A stretch of 64,000 nucleotides of DNA from Shouchella tritolerans (GTDB lineage: Bacteria; Bacillota; Bacilli; Bacillales; Bacillaceae_D). A program made the position numbers and the translations under genes. Of the stretch, positions 27,252-37,660 are shown in pieces; positions within the stretch are counted from its first letter, which is position 1, and each line of letters begins with the position of its first letter. Under the pieces are notes generated by a model. The model was not told the DNA's origin, made no database searches, and saw nothing but the letters and a program-made list of their open reading frames with translations. Where the stretch lies: NCBI RefSeq assembly GCF_025770735.1, contig NZ_JAODPB010000001.1, positions 248,001-312,000 on the forward strand. Reading direction: 5' to 3'.

Positions 27252-27761
27252 TTGGTGGATTTGCAATCCTTGACAAAAGAAGAGTTGAACGAAATGTCAA
27301 TGGTAGAAGCCGCCTTTATTGTAATGGCGAACAAGCGGCAGCCTTTTAACTTTTATGATCTGCTTGAAGAAGTCGCTAAGCTAAAAGGAATGTCAGAAAC
27401 GGAAATGGATGAGCGGATTTCATTCTTATATACAGATTTAAACCTGGACGGGCGCTTTTTAACGCTTGGCGATAACACGTGGGGTTTGCGCTCTTGGTAT
27501 CCCCATGAACAAGCGGAAGAGGAAATCACACACTCTGCTAAGCCAGCCAAACGTCGCAAATCAGGCGAGGACGACGGGGAGGAAGAATATGACCTTGTCG
27601 ACGAGCTTGAAGAGGATGAGTTTGAAGACTTGGAAGATGAACTGGACGAGTTGGCTGATGAAGAAGACCAGGATGGCGAACGTGATGACTTTGACGATAA
27701 AGACGATGCGCTGCCAGGATTTGATGAGGATGAAGGCGAAACGCTTGAAGAAGAAGATTAA
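27252..27761 (+). CDS. rpoE: RNA polymerase delta subunit RpoE
   Basis: Delta factor of Gram-positive RNA polymerase, which raises transcriptional specificity and recycling. The N-terminal globular HARE-HTH domain (residues 1-90) includes the [14 protein letters not shown] segment and the hallmark [23 protein letters not shown] (read in parts). The last 70 residues are almost entirely Asp/Glu, the disordered acidic tail of this family. The start is TTG at 27252 after GGAAAGGA, with a GTG in the next codon as an alternative. The pyrG promoter begins nine bases after the stop, and gene order rpoE-pyrG matches B. subtilis. Confidence 0.94.
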   Translation: MVDLQSLTKEELNEMSMVEAAFIVMANKRQPFNFYDLLEEVAKLKGMSETEMDERISFLYTDLNLDGRFLTLGDNTWGLRSWYPHEQAEEEITHSAKPAKRRKSGEDDGEEEYDLVDELEEDEFEDLEDELDELADEEDQDGERDDFDDKDDALPGFDEDEGETLEEED

Positions 27762-27769
27762 TAGTAGAC

Positions 27770-27798
27770 TTGACTTCTTGATCTGTTCTCGGTAAAAT
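27770..27798 (+). promoter_or_regulatory. SigA promoter of pyrG with GGGC start
   Basis: TTGACT (27770-27775), a 17-bp spacer and TAAAAT (27793-27798). Seven bases later lies GGGCTTC, with the expected start at G27806. The GGGC initial sequence is the one used for CTP-sensitive G-reiteration at B. subtilis pyrG. Confidence 0.8.
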
Positions 27799-27805
27799 CA
27801 TTTTT

Positions 27806-27896
27806 GGGCTTCACATGAGCGTAGATAATGAACATGAATACAAACAAAAGGGGCGCCCCAGCCATGCTGGGTGAGGTGCCGCTTTTGTTTTTTTTA
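27806..27896 (+). promoter_or_regulatory. pyrG: pyrG leader with attenuator
   Basis: The transcript would begin GGGCUUC and within 90 nt form a terminator: CAAAAG/GGGC on the left, the inner stem CCAGC-CAT-GCTGG, and GCTTTTG then eight T residues on the right. The left arm includes GCGCCCC (27853-27859), which a G-run added at the 5' end could pair with, opening the terminator. This matches the known pyrG mechanism, in which low CTP causes repeated addition of G residues and read-through. The assignment rests on known B. subtilis biology. Confidence 0.72.
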
Positions 27897-27979
27897 TGAT
27901 AAATCAAAACGGAGCGTTGCATCTTCTAAGTGGTTATTACTTGCTTGCTGAAAAGGCGACAGAAGAGCAGACGTCGTAA

Positions 27980-29617
<1,638 letters not shown>

Positions 29618-29621
29618 TCGT

Positions 29622-29719
29622 CTAACTGATGTTGTTAGGTGGAGAGTGAAAATGCAACACCAAAGCGTGGTGAGCAAGGAAATTGCTAGCATATACGAGA
29701 GCGTTTGTCTACAATTTGA
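29622..29719 (+). repeat. Dispersed TIR element, copy D (degenerate)
   Basis: Begins TCTAACTGATG five bases after the pyrG stop and ends CGAGAGCGTTTGTCTACAATTTGAG. The right end (29694-29719) matches the family closely; the middle is shortened and diverged. It runs directly into the pyrG terminator stem, as in copies B and C. Confidence 0.6.
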
Positions 29720-29750
29720 GGATTGGCCACATGGCCAATCCTCTTTTTTA
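29718..29750 (+). terminator. Rho-independent terminator of pyrG
   Basis: GAGGATTGGCCA (29718-29729) pairs with TGGCCAATCCTC (29732-29743), 12 bp, followed by TTTTTT. Confidence 0.92.
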
Positions 29751-29764
29751 TCGAGCTGCGTGAA

Positions 29765-30283
29765 TCAGCGGTATTCCTCAAGAATGTCGTGGATAACGAA
29801 TGTTAGCCCATGGTACACGTAAAGGGCGGCAATGACCCCTGGATGGCCGATGCGTTCTCCGGTTTCATCAGGCACTAGTCCTCCTTTGACGCCAGTATCA
29901 AGAAACAAATGAGGCGGAGCAAGGCTTGTTGTGCTGGAGGCGTGTCGTGAGGAAACGACAACGGCTCCAATTCCAGCTTGTTCGCAGGCTTTGAGAGTTG
30001 TTTGCATGCCCTTGTGGTCCAGGCTCGGCGCAAACAGGAGACACCGATCTTGTCCAGACAGATTGCCTTCTTTAGGAAAAGGGGCAGCCCCAGGCATTGT
30101 TTCATAGCCTGTAAAAGCAGCCGATTCGATCGCTTCCAATTCCGCGAACCCCTTTATATAAACGTTCCCTTGTGCGATAATGGCTTGTGCAAGCAGGCGC
30201 CCCGCATCTTCAAGGTGTTCCTCTTGCGTTTCATTGATTGATTTGATTAAGCCGAATAGCTGTGTGGAGAATATTTTCAGCAT
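29765..30283 (-). CDS. ywjG: YwjG, DUF2529 protein
   Basis: A 172-residue protein of unknown function with a fold reminiscent of SIS (sugar isomerase) domains: LLAQAIIAQGNVYIKG at 35-50, DRCLLFAPSLDHKGM and GAVVVSSRHASS, then HLFLDTGVKGGLVPDETG. In B. subtilis ywjG lies between pyrG and spo0F, as here, and in opposite orientation. The ATG at 30283 follows AAGGAGG. Sugar-phosphate binding is a guess from the SIS-like pattern; no catalytic residue can be named. Confidence 0.82.
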   Translation of the reverse strand: MLKIFSTQLFGLIKSINETQEEHLEDAGRLLAQAIIAQGNVYIKGFAELEAIESAAFTGYETMPGAAPFPKEGNLSGQDRCLLFAPSLDHKGMQTTLKACEQAGIGAVVVSSRHASSTTSLAPPHLFLDTGVKGGLVPDETGERIGHPGVIAALYVYHGLTFVIHDILEEYR

Positions 30284-30369
30284 GAATGGCCTCCTTATTT
30301 TAGAGCATACATTTTTCGCGTTTTTGTTTTTCATTTTATTGACCGATTTCGCAGATTGCAAATAAATTA

Positions 30370-30399
30370 GAGGAAAAAGCGCGAAATAACGCGAATGAA
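30370..30399 (+). promoter_or_regulatory. Probable SigH promoter of spo0F
   Basis: -35 AGAGGAAAA fits the SigH form RNAGGAWWW; 12 bases later comes CGCGAATGA with the GAAT core of the -10 (30394-30397). B. subtilis spo0F is SigH-dependent, and the distance to the start (about 45 bases) is reasonable. Confidence 0.6.
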
Positions 30400-30444
30400 T
30401 AACGAAAAAGAAGAATCCTAAGAAACCAATGAAGGGGGCACAGT

Positions 30445-30807
30445 ATGAGTCATAAAGTGCTTATAGTCGACGATCAATTCGGCATACGCGTGTTACTGAC
30501 AGAAGTATTGCAAAAAGACGGATACGAAATGTTTCAAGCTGCGAGCGGGAAAGAAGCGTTGGCAATTCAGGAGGAAGAGGAAATCGACATTGTCTTGCTG
30601 GACATGAAAATTCCAGGAATGGATGGCATTGAAATTTTAAAGAAGCTAAAAGATAAGCAACCAGGAATTAAAGTCATTATGATGACAGCATATGGGGAAC
30701 TAAATTTAGTAAACGAAGCGATGGATCATGGCGCGGTGAGCTACATGGCTAAACCATTTGACATTCAAGAAGTCCGGGCAACGATTCGGGACAATCTCCA
30801 ATCCTAA
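30445..30807 (+). CDS. spo0F: Sporulation phosphorelay response regulator Spo0F
   Basis: Single-domain receiver that takes phosphate from sporulation kinases and passes it to Spo0B. All receiver residues are present: the acidic pair D9-D10 (VDDQFGIR), phospho-acceptor D53 in LLDMKIPGMDG, T81 in MMTAYGE and K103 in MAKPFD. The 120-residue length means there is no output domain. It is strongly similar to B. subtilis Spo0F; the LLTEV and GELNLVNEA segments correspond to its kinase/Spo0B contact helix. GAAGGGGG precedes the ATG, and a SigH-type promoter lies 50-75 bases upstream. fbaA follows, as in B. subtilis. Confidence 0.95.
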   Translation: MSHKVLIVDDQFGIRVLLTEVLQKDGYEMFQAASGKEALAIQEEEEIDIVLLDMKIPGMDGIEILKKLKDKQPGIKVIMMTAYGELNLVNEAMDHGAVSYMAKPFDIQEVRATIRDNLQS

Positions 30808-30873
30808 GAACGTATATATTGGTATCGCTTACTTTTAAAAACCATTTCTTTCTTAAGTCAATTTTAAAGAACT

Positions 30874-30884
30874 TATGCTATAAT
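30874..30884 (+). promoter_or_regulatory. Extended -10 promoter of fbaA and long leader
   Basis: TGC-TATAAT lies about 160 bases before fbaA. The leader contains GGGC-N8-GGCCCG followed by TTTTTATT, then the self-complementary AACTTCTTCCGGAAGAGGTT near 30957-30976. The first could act as a weak terminator; no known riboswitch is recognisable. Confidence 0.5.
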
Positions 30885-31040
30885 GGAGGCGACCTAAGGA
30901 TTGCGGCATAGGCGTGGGCTTGATTTTGGCCCGTTTTTATTGGCCGGAATACATAACTTCTTCCGGAAGAGGTTAGCTTAGAAAGAGATTGCTTTATATG
31001 ACCTACCACCCCTATGCAGACGAAATTAAGGAGGACAACC

Positions 31041-31904
31041 ATGCCTTTAGTATCTATGAAAGAAATGCTTAACAAAGCAAAAGCAGAAAAGTATGCGGTC
31101 GGGCAGTTTAATGTGAACAACCTAGAATTTACGCAAGCAATTTTGCAGGCGGCAGAAGAGGAAAAATCACCAGTCATTCTCGGTGTATCTGAAGGGGCCG
31201 CTCGTTACATGGGCGGTTTTAAAACCGTCGTTGGATTGGCGACGAATTTAATGGAAGAATACAATGTAACAGTGCCTGTCGCTATTCACCTTGACCACGG
31301 TTCAAGCTTTGAAAAATGCGTGGAAGCGATTCATGCTGGCTTTACATCTGTTATGATTGACGGTTCTCATTACCCATTGGAAGAAAATATCGCCCTTACG
31401 AAAAAAGTAGTTGACGTTGCCCACGCCCTTGGCGTATCTGTTGAAGCAGAACTTGGCCGGATTGGCGGCCAGGAAGACGATTTGGTTGTCGACGATGCAG
31501 AAGCTGCTTATGCAATCCCAGAAGAGTGTAAAGAGCTTGTTGAAGCAACGGGCGTAGATTGCTTCGCGCCTGCACTAGGCTCTGTCCACGGCCCTTACAA
31601 AGGCGAACCGAATCTTGGATTTGACCATATGAAGAAAATTGACAGCCTCGTTGGCATTCCTCTTGTCCTTCACGGTGGCACAGGCATTCCAACAAAAGAC
31701 ATCCAGAAAGCGATTGAGTTTGGCCACGCCAAAATCAACGTCAACACGGAAAACCAAATCGCTTCTGCCAAGGCAGTCCGGGAAACGCTTGACGCCAAAC
31801 CGGAACTGTACGATCCGCGTAAATACCTTGGCCCAGCTAGGGACGCCATTAAAGCTACTGTCATTGGCAAGATGAGAGAATTTGGTTCTTCGAACAAAGC
31901 GTAA
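31041..31904 (+). CDS. fbaA: Fructose-1,6-bisphosphate aldolase, class II
   Basis: Zinc-dependent aldol cleavage of fructose-1,6-bisphosphate to DHAP and glyceraldehyde 3-phosphate. The 287-residue protein has the class II zinc motifs [11 protein letters not shown] (with the conserved HxDH) and the [14 protein letters not shown] and LHGGTGIP segments carrying the other His ligands and the phosphate loop. Length is that of the Gram-positive class IIB short enzymes. AAGGAGG precedes the ATG at 31041. It follows spo0F and precedes transaldolase and murAB exactly as in B. subtilis. Own promoter with a long leader and own terminator. Confidence 0.96.
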   Translation: MPLVSMKEMLNKAKAEKYAVGQFNVNNLEFTQAILQAAEEEKSPVILGVSEGAARYMGGFKTVVGLATNLMEEYNVTVPVAIHLDHGSSFEKCVEAIHAGFTSVMIDGSHYPLEENIALTKKVVDVAHALGVSVEAELGRIGGQEDDLVVDDAEAAYAIPEECKELVEATGVDCFAPALGSVHGPYKGEPNLGFDHMKKIDSLVGIPLVLHGGTGIPTKDIQKAIEFGHAKINVNTENQIASAKAVRETLDAKPELYDPRKYLGPARDAIKATVIGKMREFGSSNKA

Positions 31905-31910
31905 CAATCC

Positions 31911-31951
31911 GAATAAAAGCAGTCGCAGGGACTGCTTTTATTCTCATTTTT
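31911..31951 (+). terminator. Rho-independent terminator of fbaA
   Basis: GAATAAAAGCAGT (31911-31923) pairs with ACTGCTTTTATTC (31931-31943), then TCATTTTT. Confidence 0.88.
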
Positions 31952-32048
31952 GATTGTAACCGTTTTTTTTATAATGACCTAGCCAAATCATCCACTACTT
32001 AGCACATAAAATGAGTATGATCGTTTTTTATAAGGAGGCTTTACCAAG

Positions 32049-32699
32049 ATGAAATTCTTCGTAGATACAGCAAATATAAATGAAATTAAGGAAGCAAATG
32101 AACTTGGTATTTTAGATGGAGTAACGACAAACCCTTCGCTTGTCGCAAAGGAAGGCGTCGATTTCCATGAGCGCATTGCCGAAATTGCAAAGCTTGTACC
32201 AGGAAGCGTTAGCGCAGAAGTCATCTCCTTGGATGCGGAAGGCATGATTGAAGAAGGAAAAACGCTTGCGGCCATTTCTGAAAATATTACTGTTAAAGTG
32301 CCAATGACAGTGGACGGCTTGAAGGCGGTTAAAGCGTTCGCTGAACTGGGTATTAAAACGAATGTGACATTGATCTTTTCAGTGCCACAAGCTTTGCTTG
32401 CTGCCCGTGCTGGCGCTACATATGTTTCGCCATTTTTAGGGCGTTTAGACGACATCGGTCACGATGGGTTGCAGTTAATCTCTGATATTGCGGATATCTT
32501 TTCAATTCATGGGCTGCCAACACAAATTATTGCTGCATCTGTTCGCCACCCTGTCCATGTGAGCGAAGCAGCAAAACGTGGTGCTCATATTGCGACTATT
32601 CCGTTGAACGTCATTAAACAATTGACAGGGCATCCCCTTACAGACAAAGGAATTGAAAAGTTTCTTGCAGATTGGAACAAACAAAATGTCGAAAAATAA
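32049..32699 (+). CDS. ywjH: Transaldolase, TalC/MipB type
   Basis: Moves a dihydroxyacetone unit between sugar phosphates in the non-oxidative pentose phosphate pathway; fructose-6-phosphate aldolase activity occurs in the same subfamily. The 216-residue short form has the N-terminal [16 protein letters not shown], the [14 protein letters not shown] motif, the Schiff-base lysine in NITVKVPMT and the ASVRHPVHV segment. AAGGAGGCTTTACCAAG precedes the ATG. Gene order fbaA-ywjH-murAB is conserved with B. subtilis. Confidence 0.93.
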   Translation: MKFFVDTANINEIKEANELGILDGVTTNPSLVAKEGVDFHERIAEIAKLVPGSVSAEVISLDAEGMIEEGKTLAAISENITVKVPMTVDGLKAVKAFAELGIKTNVTLIFSVPQALLAARAGATYVSPFLGRLDDIGHDGLQLISDIADIFSIHGLPTQIIAASVRHPVHVSEAAKRGAHIATIPLNVIKQLTGHPLTDKGIEKFLADWNKQNVEK

Positions 32700-32787
32700 G
32701 GAAACTCGTACTTTTTTAGCGGACTCTGGCTATACTGGATAAAGAAAGATGTGTGCGTCTGATCCAGTAAAAAAGGAAGGGATTGCA

Positions 32788-34074
32788 ATGCAAAAGCTTT
32801 TGATTGAAGGCGGCCATACATTAGAAGGCACGGTGTCGATCAGCGGCGCTAAAAACAGCGCTGTTGCCCTTATACCTGCGGCGATATTGGCAGACAGCGC
32901 TGTTGTCATTGATAACTTACCAGCCATTTCAGATGTGGATTTATTGGCAGAGCTTCTCGGCGAAATTGGCGGAGACGTTGATTTAGGCAATCAAACAATG
33001 ACCATACATCCGGAAAAGATGGTAGCGATGCCGCTTCCTAATGGCAGAGTAAAAAAGCTGCGGGCTTCGTATTACTTAATGGGCGCCATGCTCGGCAAAT
33101 TCAAAAAAGCAGTTATTGGCTTACCGGGCGGCTGCAATTTAGGCCCAAGGCCGATTGATCAGCATATTAAAGGATTTGAGGCGCTTGGCGCACAAGTGAC
33201 GAATGAGCAAGGCGCGATCTATTTGCGTGCTGATGAGCTTCAAGGCGCAAAAATTTATTTGGACGTCGTCAGCGTGGGGGCGACAATTAACATTATGCTT
33301 GCTGCCGTTCGGGCGAAGGGCCGAACAATTATTGAAAACGCGGCAAAGGAACCAGAGATTATTGATGTGGCGACGCTGCTTACGAGTATGGGAGCGAAAA
33401 TCAAAGGGGCAGGGACAAATGTGATTCGAATTGACGGTGTCGATCATTTGCAAGGATGCCGCCACTCCATTATCCCTGACCGGATTGAAGCAGGTACGTA
33501 CATGATTATGGCCGCGGCTATGGGCCGGCGTGTCCACATTGACAATGTGATCCCGACACACCTTGAGTCGGTTACGGCCAAATTGCGGGAAATGGGGACG
33601 ATTGTCGAAGAGTACGATGACCAGTTGATCATTAACGGCATGGACGCCAAAAAAGGTGTTGATATAAAAACACTTGTATATCCGGGTTTTCCGACTGATT
33701 TGCAGCAGCCGTTTACAAGCCTATTAACGAGCGCAGAAGGCACAAGCATTGTGACAGATACGATTTATGATGCCCGTTTTAAGCATGTCGATGAGCTAAG
33801 ACGCATGGGGGCTAGCGTTAAAGTAGAAGGGCGTTCCTCGATCGTGAATGGAAAGTCGCCTTTACAAGGGGCGAAAGTCAAGGCAAGCGACTTGCGCGCC
33901 GGAGCTGCGTTAGTCATTGCCGGATTAATGGCTGAAGGCATCACCGAAGTATCGGGGCTTGAGCATATTGACCGAGGTTATGAACATCTTGAAACAAAGT
34001 TGACAAGTCTAGGTGCTAAAGTATGGCGGGAAGAGCTGACAGAGGAAGAGCTTGAGCAAGTGAAACAGTCTTAA
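32788..34074 (+). CDS. murAB: UDP-N-acetylglucosamine 1-carboxyvinyltransferase, MurAB/MurZ type
   Basis: First committed step of peptidoglycan synthesis: transfer of enolpyruvate from PEP to UDP-GlcNAc; target of fosfomycin. The 428 residues form two EPSP-synthase-like domains, with [14 protein letters not shown] at the N-terminus and the reactive Cys116 in [16 protein letters not shown]. Asp in [10 protein letters not shown] is the conserved catalytic acid region. The ATG at 32788 follows AAGGAAGGG. It is a paralogue of the murAA gene at the window end; the ywjH-murAB-glpX-rho context identifies this one as the B. subtilis murAB (murZ) equivalent. Confidence 0.95.
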   Translation: MQKLLIEGGHTLEGTVSISGAKNSAVALIPAAILADSAVVIDNLPAISDVDLLAELLGEIGGDVDLGNQTMTIHPEKMVAMPLPNGRVKKLRASYYLMGAMLGKFKKAVIGLPGGCNLGPRPIDQHIKGFEALGAQVTNEQGAIYLRADELQGAKIYLDVVSVGATINIMLAAVRAKGRTIIENAAKEPEIIDVATLLTSMGAKIKGAGTNVIRIDGVDHLQGCRHSIIPDRIEAGTYMIMAAAMGRRVHIDNVIPTHLESVTAKLREMGTIVEEYDDQLIINGMDAKKGVDIKTLVYPGFPTDLQQPFTSLLTSAEGTSIVTDTIYDARFKHVDELRRMGASVKVEGRSSIVNGKSPLQGAKVKASDLRAGAALVIAGLMAEGITEVSGLEHIDRGYEHLETKLTSLGAKVWREELTEEELEQVKQS

Positions 34075-34107
34075 CGATTTTTTGCTCAAAACGTGGGGGG
34101 AGATAGA

Positions 34108-35073
34108 GTGGAACGTAGTTTATCAATGGAGCTTGTCCGAGTGACTGAAGCAGCAGCGTTAGCTTCTGGGCGTTGGATGGGCCTTGGCAATAAAGAAGAA
34201 GCTGACCGTGCGGCTACGGAAGCGATGCGCGATGTGTTTGACACAATCCCCATGAAAGGAACAGTCGTGATTGGGGAAGGGGAAATGGATGAGGCGCCGA
34301 TGCTTTATATTGGCGAAAAGCTCGGCAACGGCTATGGTCCACGTGTGGACGTGGCCGTCGATCCTTTAGAAGGGACAAATATTGTCGCATACGGGCAATG
34401 GAACGCACTAGCCGTTCTTGCTGTCGCTGACCATGGACATTTGCTCCATGCGCCTGATATGTATATGGACAAGCTTGCAGTAGGGCCAGAGGCTGTTGGA
34501 AACGTCGATATTGATGCCCCGGTAATCGATAATTTAAAAGCGGTGGCCAAAGCTAAGAACAAAGACGTAGAAGACCTTGTCGTCGTCATTTTAAACCGTA
34601 AGCGCCATGAAAAGCTCATTCATGAAGTGCGTGAAGCAGGGGCCAGAATCAAATTGTTGCCTGATGGAGATGTGGCGGCTGCTGTTAATACCGGTTTTGA
34701 CGACACAGGCGTCGATTTGCTAATGGGTTCTGGCGGCGCCCCTGAAGGTGTCCTTGCAGCAGCAGGGCTGAAATGCCTTGGCGGTGATTTTCAAGGAAGG
34801 CTCCTGCCCCAATCGGATGTAGAGCTTGAGCGCTGCAAACAAATGGGCATTGAGGATACAAGCAAGCTGTTCCGCATGGAAGACTTGGTGAGCGGCGATG
34901 ATTGCATATTTGCGGCAACGGGTGTAACAGACGGTGAATTGTTGACAGGCGTACGCTACAAAGGGACAAAAGCGATTACACAATCGTTAGTCATGCGAGC
35001 AAAATCAGGAACCGTGCGCTTCGTTGACGGCACTCATAGCATGAAAAAGAAGCCGAAACTCGTCATTCGCTAA
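34108..35073 (+). CDS. glpX: Fructose-1,6-bisphosphatase, class II (GlpX)
   Basis: Gluconeogenic hydrolysis of fructose-1,6-bisphosphate. The 321-residue enzyme has the GlpX motifs: [13 protein letters not shown], the Li+-sensitive metal motif [12 protein letters not shown], and [14 protein letters not shown] plus GVTDGELL. The start is GTG at 34108, nine bases after GGGGGGAGA; the family N-terminus ([19 protein letters not shown]) fits this choice. It is 33 bp downstream of murAB and co-directional, as in B. subtilis. A terminator follows. Confidence 0.94.
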   Translation: MERSLSMELVRVTEAAALASGRWMGLGNKEEADRAATEAMRDVFDTIPMKGTVVIGEGEMDEAPMLYIGEKLGNGYGPRVDVAVDPLEGTNIVAYGQWNALAVLAVADHGHLLHAPDMYMDKLAVGPEAVGNVDIDAPVIDNLKAVAKAKNKDVEDLVVVILNRKRHEKLIHEVREAGARIKLLPDGDVAAAVNTGFDDTGVDLLMGSGGAPEGVLAAAGLKCLGGDFQGRLLPQSDVELERCKQMGIEDTSKLFRMEDLVSGDDCIFAATGVTDGELLTGVRYKGTKAITQSLVMRAKSGTVRFVDGTHSMKKKPKLVIR

Positions 35074-35079
35074 CAATAT

Positions 35080-35110
35080 AAAAGGGAAGGGCGCGATTCT
35101 TCCCTTTTTT
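35080..35110 (+). terminator. Rho-independent terminator of murAB-glpX
   Basis: AAAAGGGAAG (35080-35089) pairs with CTTCCCTTTT (35099-35108), followed by TT. Confidence 0.88.
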
Positions 35111-35112
35111 GA

Positions 35113-35142
35113 TTGATTATTTTCAGCAACTATGGTTAAAAT
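35113..35142 (+). promoter_or_regulatory. Probable SigA promoter of rho
   Basis: TTGATT (35113-35118), an 18-bp spacer and TAAAAT (35137-35142), leaving a leader of about 145 nt before the start at 35294. B. subtilis rho is autoregulated in its leader; the sequence here is pyrimidine-rich (35158-35210), which would suit Rho loading. Confidence 0.6.
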
Positions 35143-35293
35143 AGGATTTAGCAAGTCTTTATCCCTTCTTGTTTAAGATGTACTCTCCATAGACCTTCCT
35201 TATGTTTATCCAATCGTAGTGGAATTCAAAAACAGCATGATAGGCGGGCGCTTTCTGCCTTATTTTATTTACAAAAAAGTGTGGTGGCCTTAT

Positions 35294-36562
35294 ATGAGCT
35301 TAAACATTGCTGATTTAGAGAGCATGACGTTGAAAGAATTATATGAACACGCAAAAGCGTTTAAAGTCTCTTATTACAGCAAACTAACAAAACGAGAATT
35401 AATTTTTGCTATTTTAAAAGGGCAAGCAGAACAAGATGGGCTTTTGTTTATGGAAGGGGTCCTTGAAATTATCCAAAGCGAAGGTTTTGGTTTCTTACGC
35501 CCAATCAATTATTTGCCGAGCACAGAAGACATTTATATTTCTGCTTCGCAAATCCGCCGGTTTGACTTGCGTAATGGCGACAAAGTTTCTGGCAAGGTCA
35601 GACCTCCTAAGGACAATGAGCGCTATCATGGTTTGCTCCATGTTGAGGCGGTCAATGGAGAAGCCCCAGAGACATCCCGTGAACGTCCCCACTTCCCTGC
35701 GCTCACACCTCTTTATCCTGAACAAAAAATTGACCTTGAGTCAAAGCCGGGACGAATTTCTTCACGCATTATTGATATGGTTTCGCCAGTCGGATTTGGC
35801 CAACGCGGCCTAATTGTCGCCCCGCCCAAAGCAGGCAAAACCTCTCTAATGAAAGAAGTCGCAAATAGCATTGCCGAAAAGCATCCCCATGTGGAATTAA
35901 TCGTACTGCTAATTGATGAGCGCCCAGAAGAAGTAACCGATATGGAACGTTCCATTGATGGCGAGGTGGTAAGTTCTACGTTTGATGAAGTACCAGAAAA
36001 CCATATTAAAGTAGCGGAGCTTGTCCTTGAACGGGCAATGCGCTTAGTCGAACATAAAAAAGATGTGGTCATTCTCATGGACTCGATTACTCGGTTGGCA
36101 CGGGCGTATAACCTTGTCATTCCACCGAGCGGCCGCACGCTCTCAGGCGGCATAGACCCTGCCGCGTTTCACCGTCCGAAGCGTTTCTTTGGCGCAGCGC
36201 GCAATATTGAGGAAGGCGGCAGCCTGACGATATTAGCGACTGCCCTTGTTGAAACGGGTTCAAGGATGGACGATGTGATTTATGAAGAGTTTAAAGGGAC
36301 AGGCAATATGGAACTTCACCTTGACCGCCGCCTAGCTGAACGCCGTATTTTCCCAGCGATTGACATCCGCCGTTCAGGAACGCGGAAAGAAGAGCTATTA
36401 ATGCCGAAGTCGCAGTTGGACAAATTATGGACGATTCGCAAAACAATGAATGAGTCTGCTGATTTTACAGACCAGTTCATCCGCCGCGTCAAAGAAACAA
36501 AAACAAATATTGAATTCTTTGAGGCAATGGAATCGGAAATGGCAGGAAAAAAGCGGAATTGA
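35294..36562 (+). CDS. rho: Transcription termination factor Rho
   Basis: Hexameric RNA-dependent ATPase that ends transcripts. The 422-residue protein has the N-terminal helical domain ([19 protein letters not shown], read in part), the RNA-binding cold-shock-like domain ([20 protein letters not shown] region), Walker A in [11 protein letters not shown], Walker B in [15 protein letters not shown] and the Q/R-loops in [15 protein letters not shown]. Near-identity over long stretches to B. subtilis Rho is evident. ATG 35294 has GGTGG seven bases upstream; in-frame ATGs at 35219 and 35237 add residues not seen in the family. It is followed after about 100 bp by the L31 gene with its own promoter. 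Confidence 0.95.
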   Translation: MSLNIADLESMTLKELYEHAKAFKVSYYSKLTKRELIFAILKGQAEQDGLLFMEGVLEIIQSEGFGFLRPINYLPSTEDIYISASQIRRFDLRNGDKVSGKVRPPKDNERYHGLLHVEAVNGEAPETSRERPHFPALTPLYPEQKIDLESKPGRISSRIIDMVSPVGFGQRGLIVAPPKAGKTSLMKEVANSIAEKHPHVELIVLLIDERPEEVTDMERSIDGEVVSSTFDEVPENHIKVAELVLERAMRLVEHKKDVVILMDSITRLARAYNLVIPPSGRTLSGGIDPAAFHRPKRFFGAARNIEEGGSLTILATALVETGSRMDDVIYEEFKGTGNMELHLDRRLAERRIFPAIDIRRSGTRKEELLMPKSQLDKLWTIRKTMNESADFTDQFIRRVKETKTNIEFFEAMESEMAGKKRN

Positions 36563-36579
36563 CTGGGACAAACTTTAGG

Positions 36580-36608
36580 TTGCAAACGGTCTGTTGACTT
36601 GATATAAT
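36580..36608 (+). promoter_or_regulatory. SigA promoter of rpmE
   Basis: TTGCAA (36580-36585), 17-bp spacer, TATAAT (36603-36608), 57 bases before the L31 start. Confidence 0.8.
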
Positions 36609-36664
36609 TTCGATTATGTGAGAACTCTGTTTCGAAGAGATTCAGGGCAAAAGGAGATGAAATC

Positions 36665-36907
36665 ATGAAACCAGAAATCCATCCAACTTACCAAAAAGTT
36701 GTATTTATGGATACAAGCACGGGCTTTAAATTTTTGACTGGTTCGACTCGCGGTTCTAGCGAAACGATCGAATGGGAAGACGGCAATACGTATCCATTGA
36801 TTAAAGTCGAAATTTCTTCGGATTCGCACCCATTCTATACAGGCAAGCAAAAACTTGCCGACGCAGGTGGCCGTGTCGATCGCTTCAAAAAGAAATACAA
36901 TCTTTAA
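36665..36907 (+). CDS. rpmE2: Ribosomal protein bL31, type B (zinc-free)
   Basis: Large-subunit protein at the subunit interface. The 80-residue product starts [15 protein letters not shown] and ends with [20 protein letters not shown]. It has no cysteines, so it lacks the CxxC zinc ribbon of type A L31 and carries the longer type B loop ([18 protein letters not shown]). In B. subtilis the gene after rho is the zinc-binding type A rpmE, while the type B paralogue is elsewhere under Zur control. Here the type B form occupies the constitutive rho-rpmE-tdk position with a strong promoter. Ribosome-binding site AAAGGAGATG. Confidence 0.93.
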   Translation: MKPEIHPTYQKVVFMDTSTGFKFLTGSTRGSSETIEWEDGNTYPLIKVEISSDSHPFYTGKQKLADAGGRVDRFKKKYNL

Positions 36908-36927
36908 TAAGAAAAACGCGTTATCAT

Positions 36928-36955
36928 CAGGCAAGAGTCTCTTGCCTGTTTTTTT
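36928..36955 (+). terminator. Rho-independent terminator of rpmE, directly before tdk
   Basis: CAGGCAAGA (36928-36936), loop GTC, TCTTGCCTG (36940-36948), seven T residues. The tdk ribosome-binding site begins two or three bases after the T-run, so tdk depends on read-through or an internal start. Confidence 0.9.
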
Positions 36956-36967
36956 ATGGAGGGGCTT

Positions 36968-37546
36968 ATGGCACAGCTTTTTTTTAAGTATGGTGCAATG
37001 AACAGCGGAAAGTCGATTGAGATTTTAAAAGTGGCCAACAATTACGAGGAACAAAAAAAGCCAGTTTTGATTTTTACATCAGGAATGGATACACGGGATG
37101 AAGTCGGCTATGTGTCTAGCCGTGTCGGCCTTCGCCGCCGAGCGGTGCCAGTTTTCGATGACACGAATATTTTTGACTATGTTGAAAGCTGCCCACAAAA
37201 GCCGTACTGTGTATTAATCGATGAAGTGCAGTTTCTAACAAAAGCGCATGTCCTCCAACTGGCCAATATTGTCGATACATTGGACATTCCGGTAATGGGT
37301 TTTGGCTTAAAAAATGATTTTCGCAACGAATTATTTGAAGGAAGCAAATACATGCTTCTGTATGCAGATAAAATTGAAGAAATGAAAACGATTTGCTGGT
37401 TTTGCCATAAAAAAGCAATCATGAATTTGCGTGTAGACGAGCAGGGCAAGCCAATTTATGACGGAGAACAAATTCAAATTGGTGGCAACGAAACGTATTA
37501 TCCAGTTTGTCGCAAATGCCACCAACACCCGCCTTTAAATGTATAA
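36968..37546 (+). CDS. tdk: Thymidine kinase
   Basis: Salvage phosphorylation of thymidine. The 192-residue type II enzyme has the P-loop YGAMNSGKS (residues 7-15), the DEVQF catalytic/Mg motif (Glu near residue 80), a structural zinc site with CWFC and CRKC pairs, and the NETYYPVC lasso segment that binds thymidine. The ATG at 36968 follows GGAGGGG three bases upstream; an in-frame ATG at 36956 lies within the terminator tail and is unlikely. Order rho-rpmE-tdk is conserved. Confidence 0.94.
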   Translation: MAQLFFKYGAMNSGKSIEILKVANNYEEQKKPVLIFTSGMDTRDEVGYVSSRVGLRRRAVPVFDDTNIFDYVESCPQKPYCVLIDEVQFLTKAHVLQLANIVDTLDIPVMGFGLKNDFRNELFEGSKYMLLYADKIEEMKTICWFCHKKAIMNLRVDEQGKPIYDGEQIQIGGNETYYPVCRKCHQHPPLNV

Positions 37547-37660
37547 TCATGCCCTAGCAGAGCAAGATGAAAATCGGCCTAAAAAATGAATGTCTTTTTG
37601 TGGGCGTGGGACCCTAGTGATGCACGCTTCTTTTTAGAAGCTGCACAAAGGGGGAGACGG

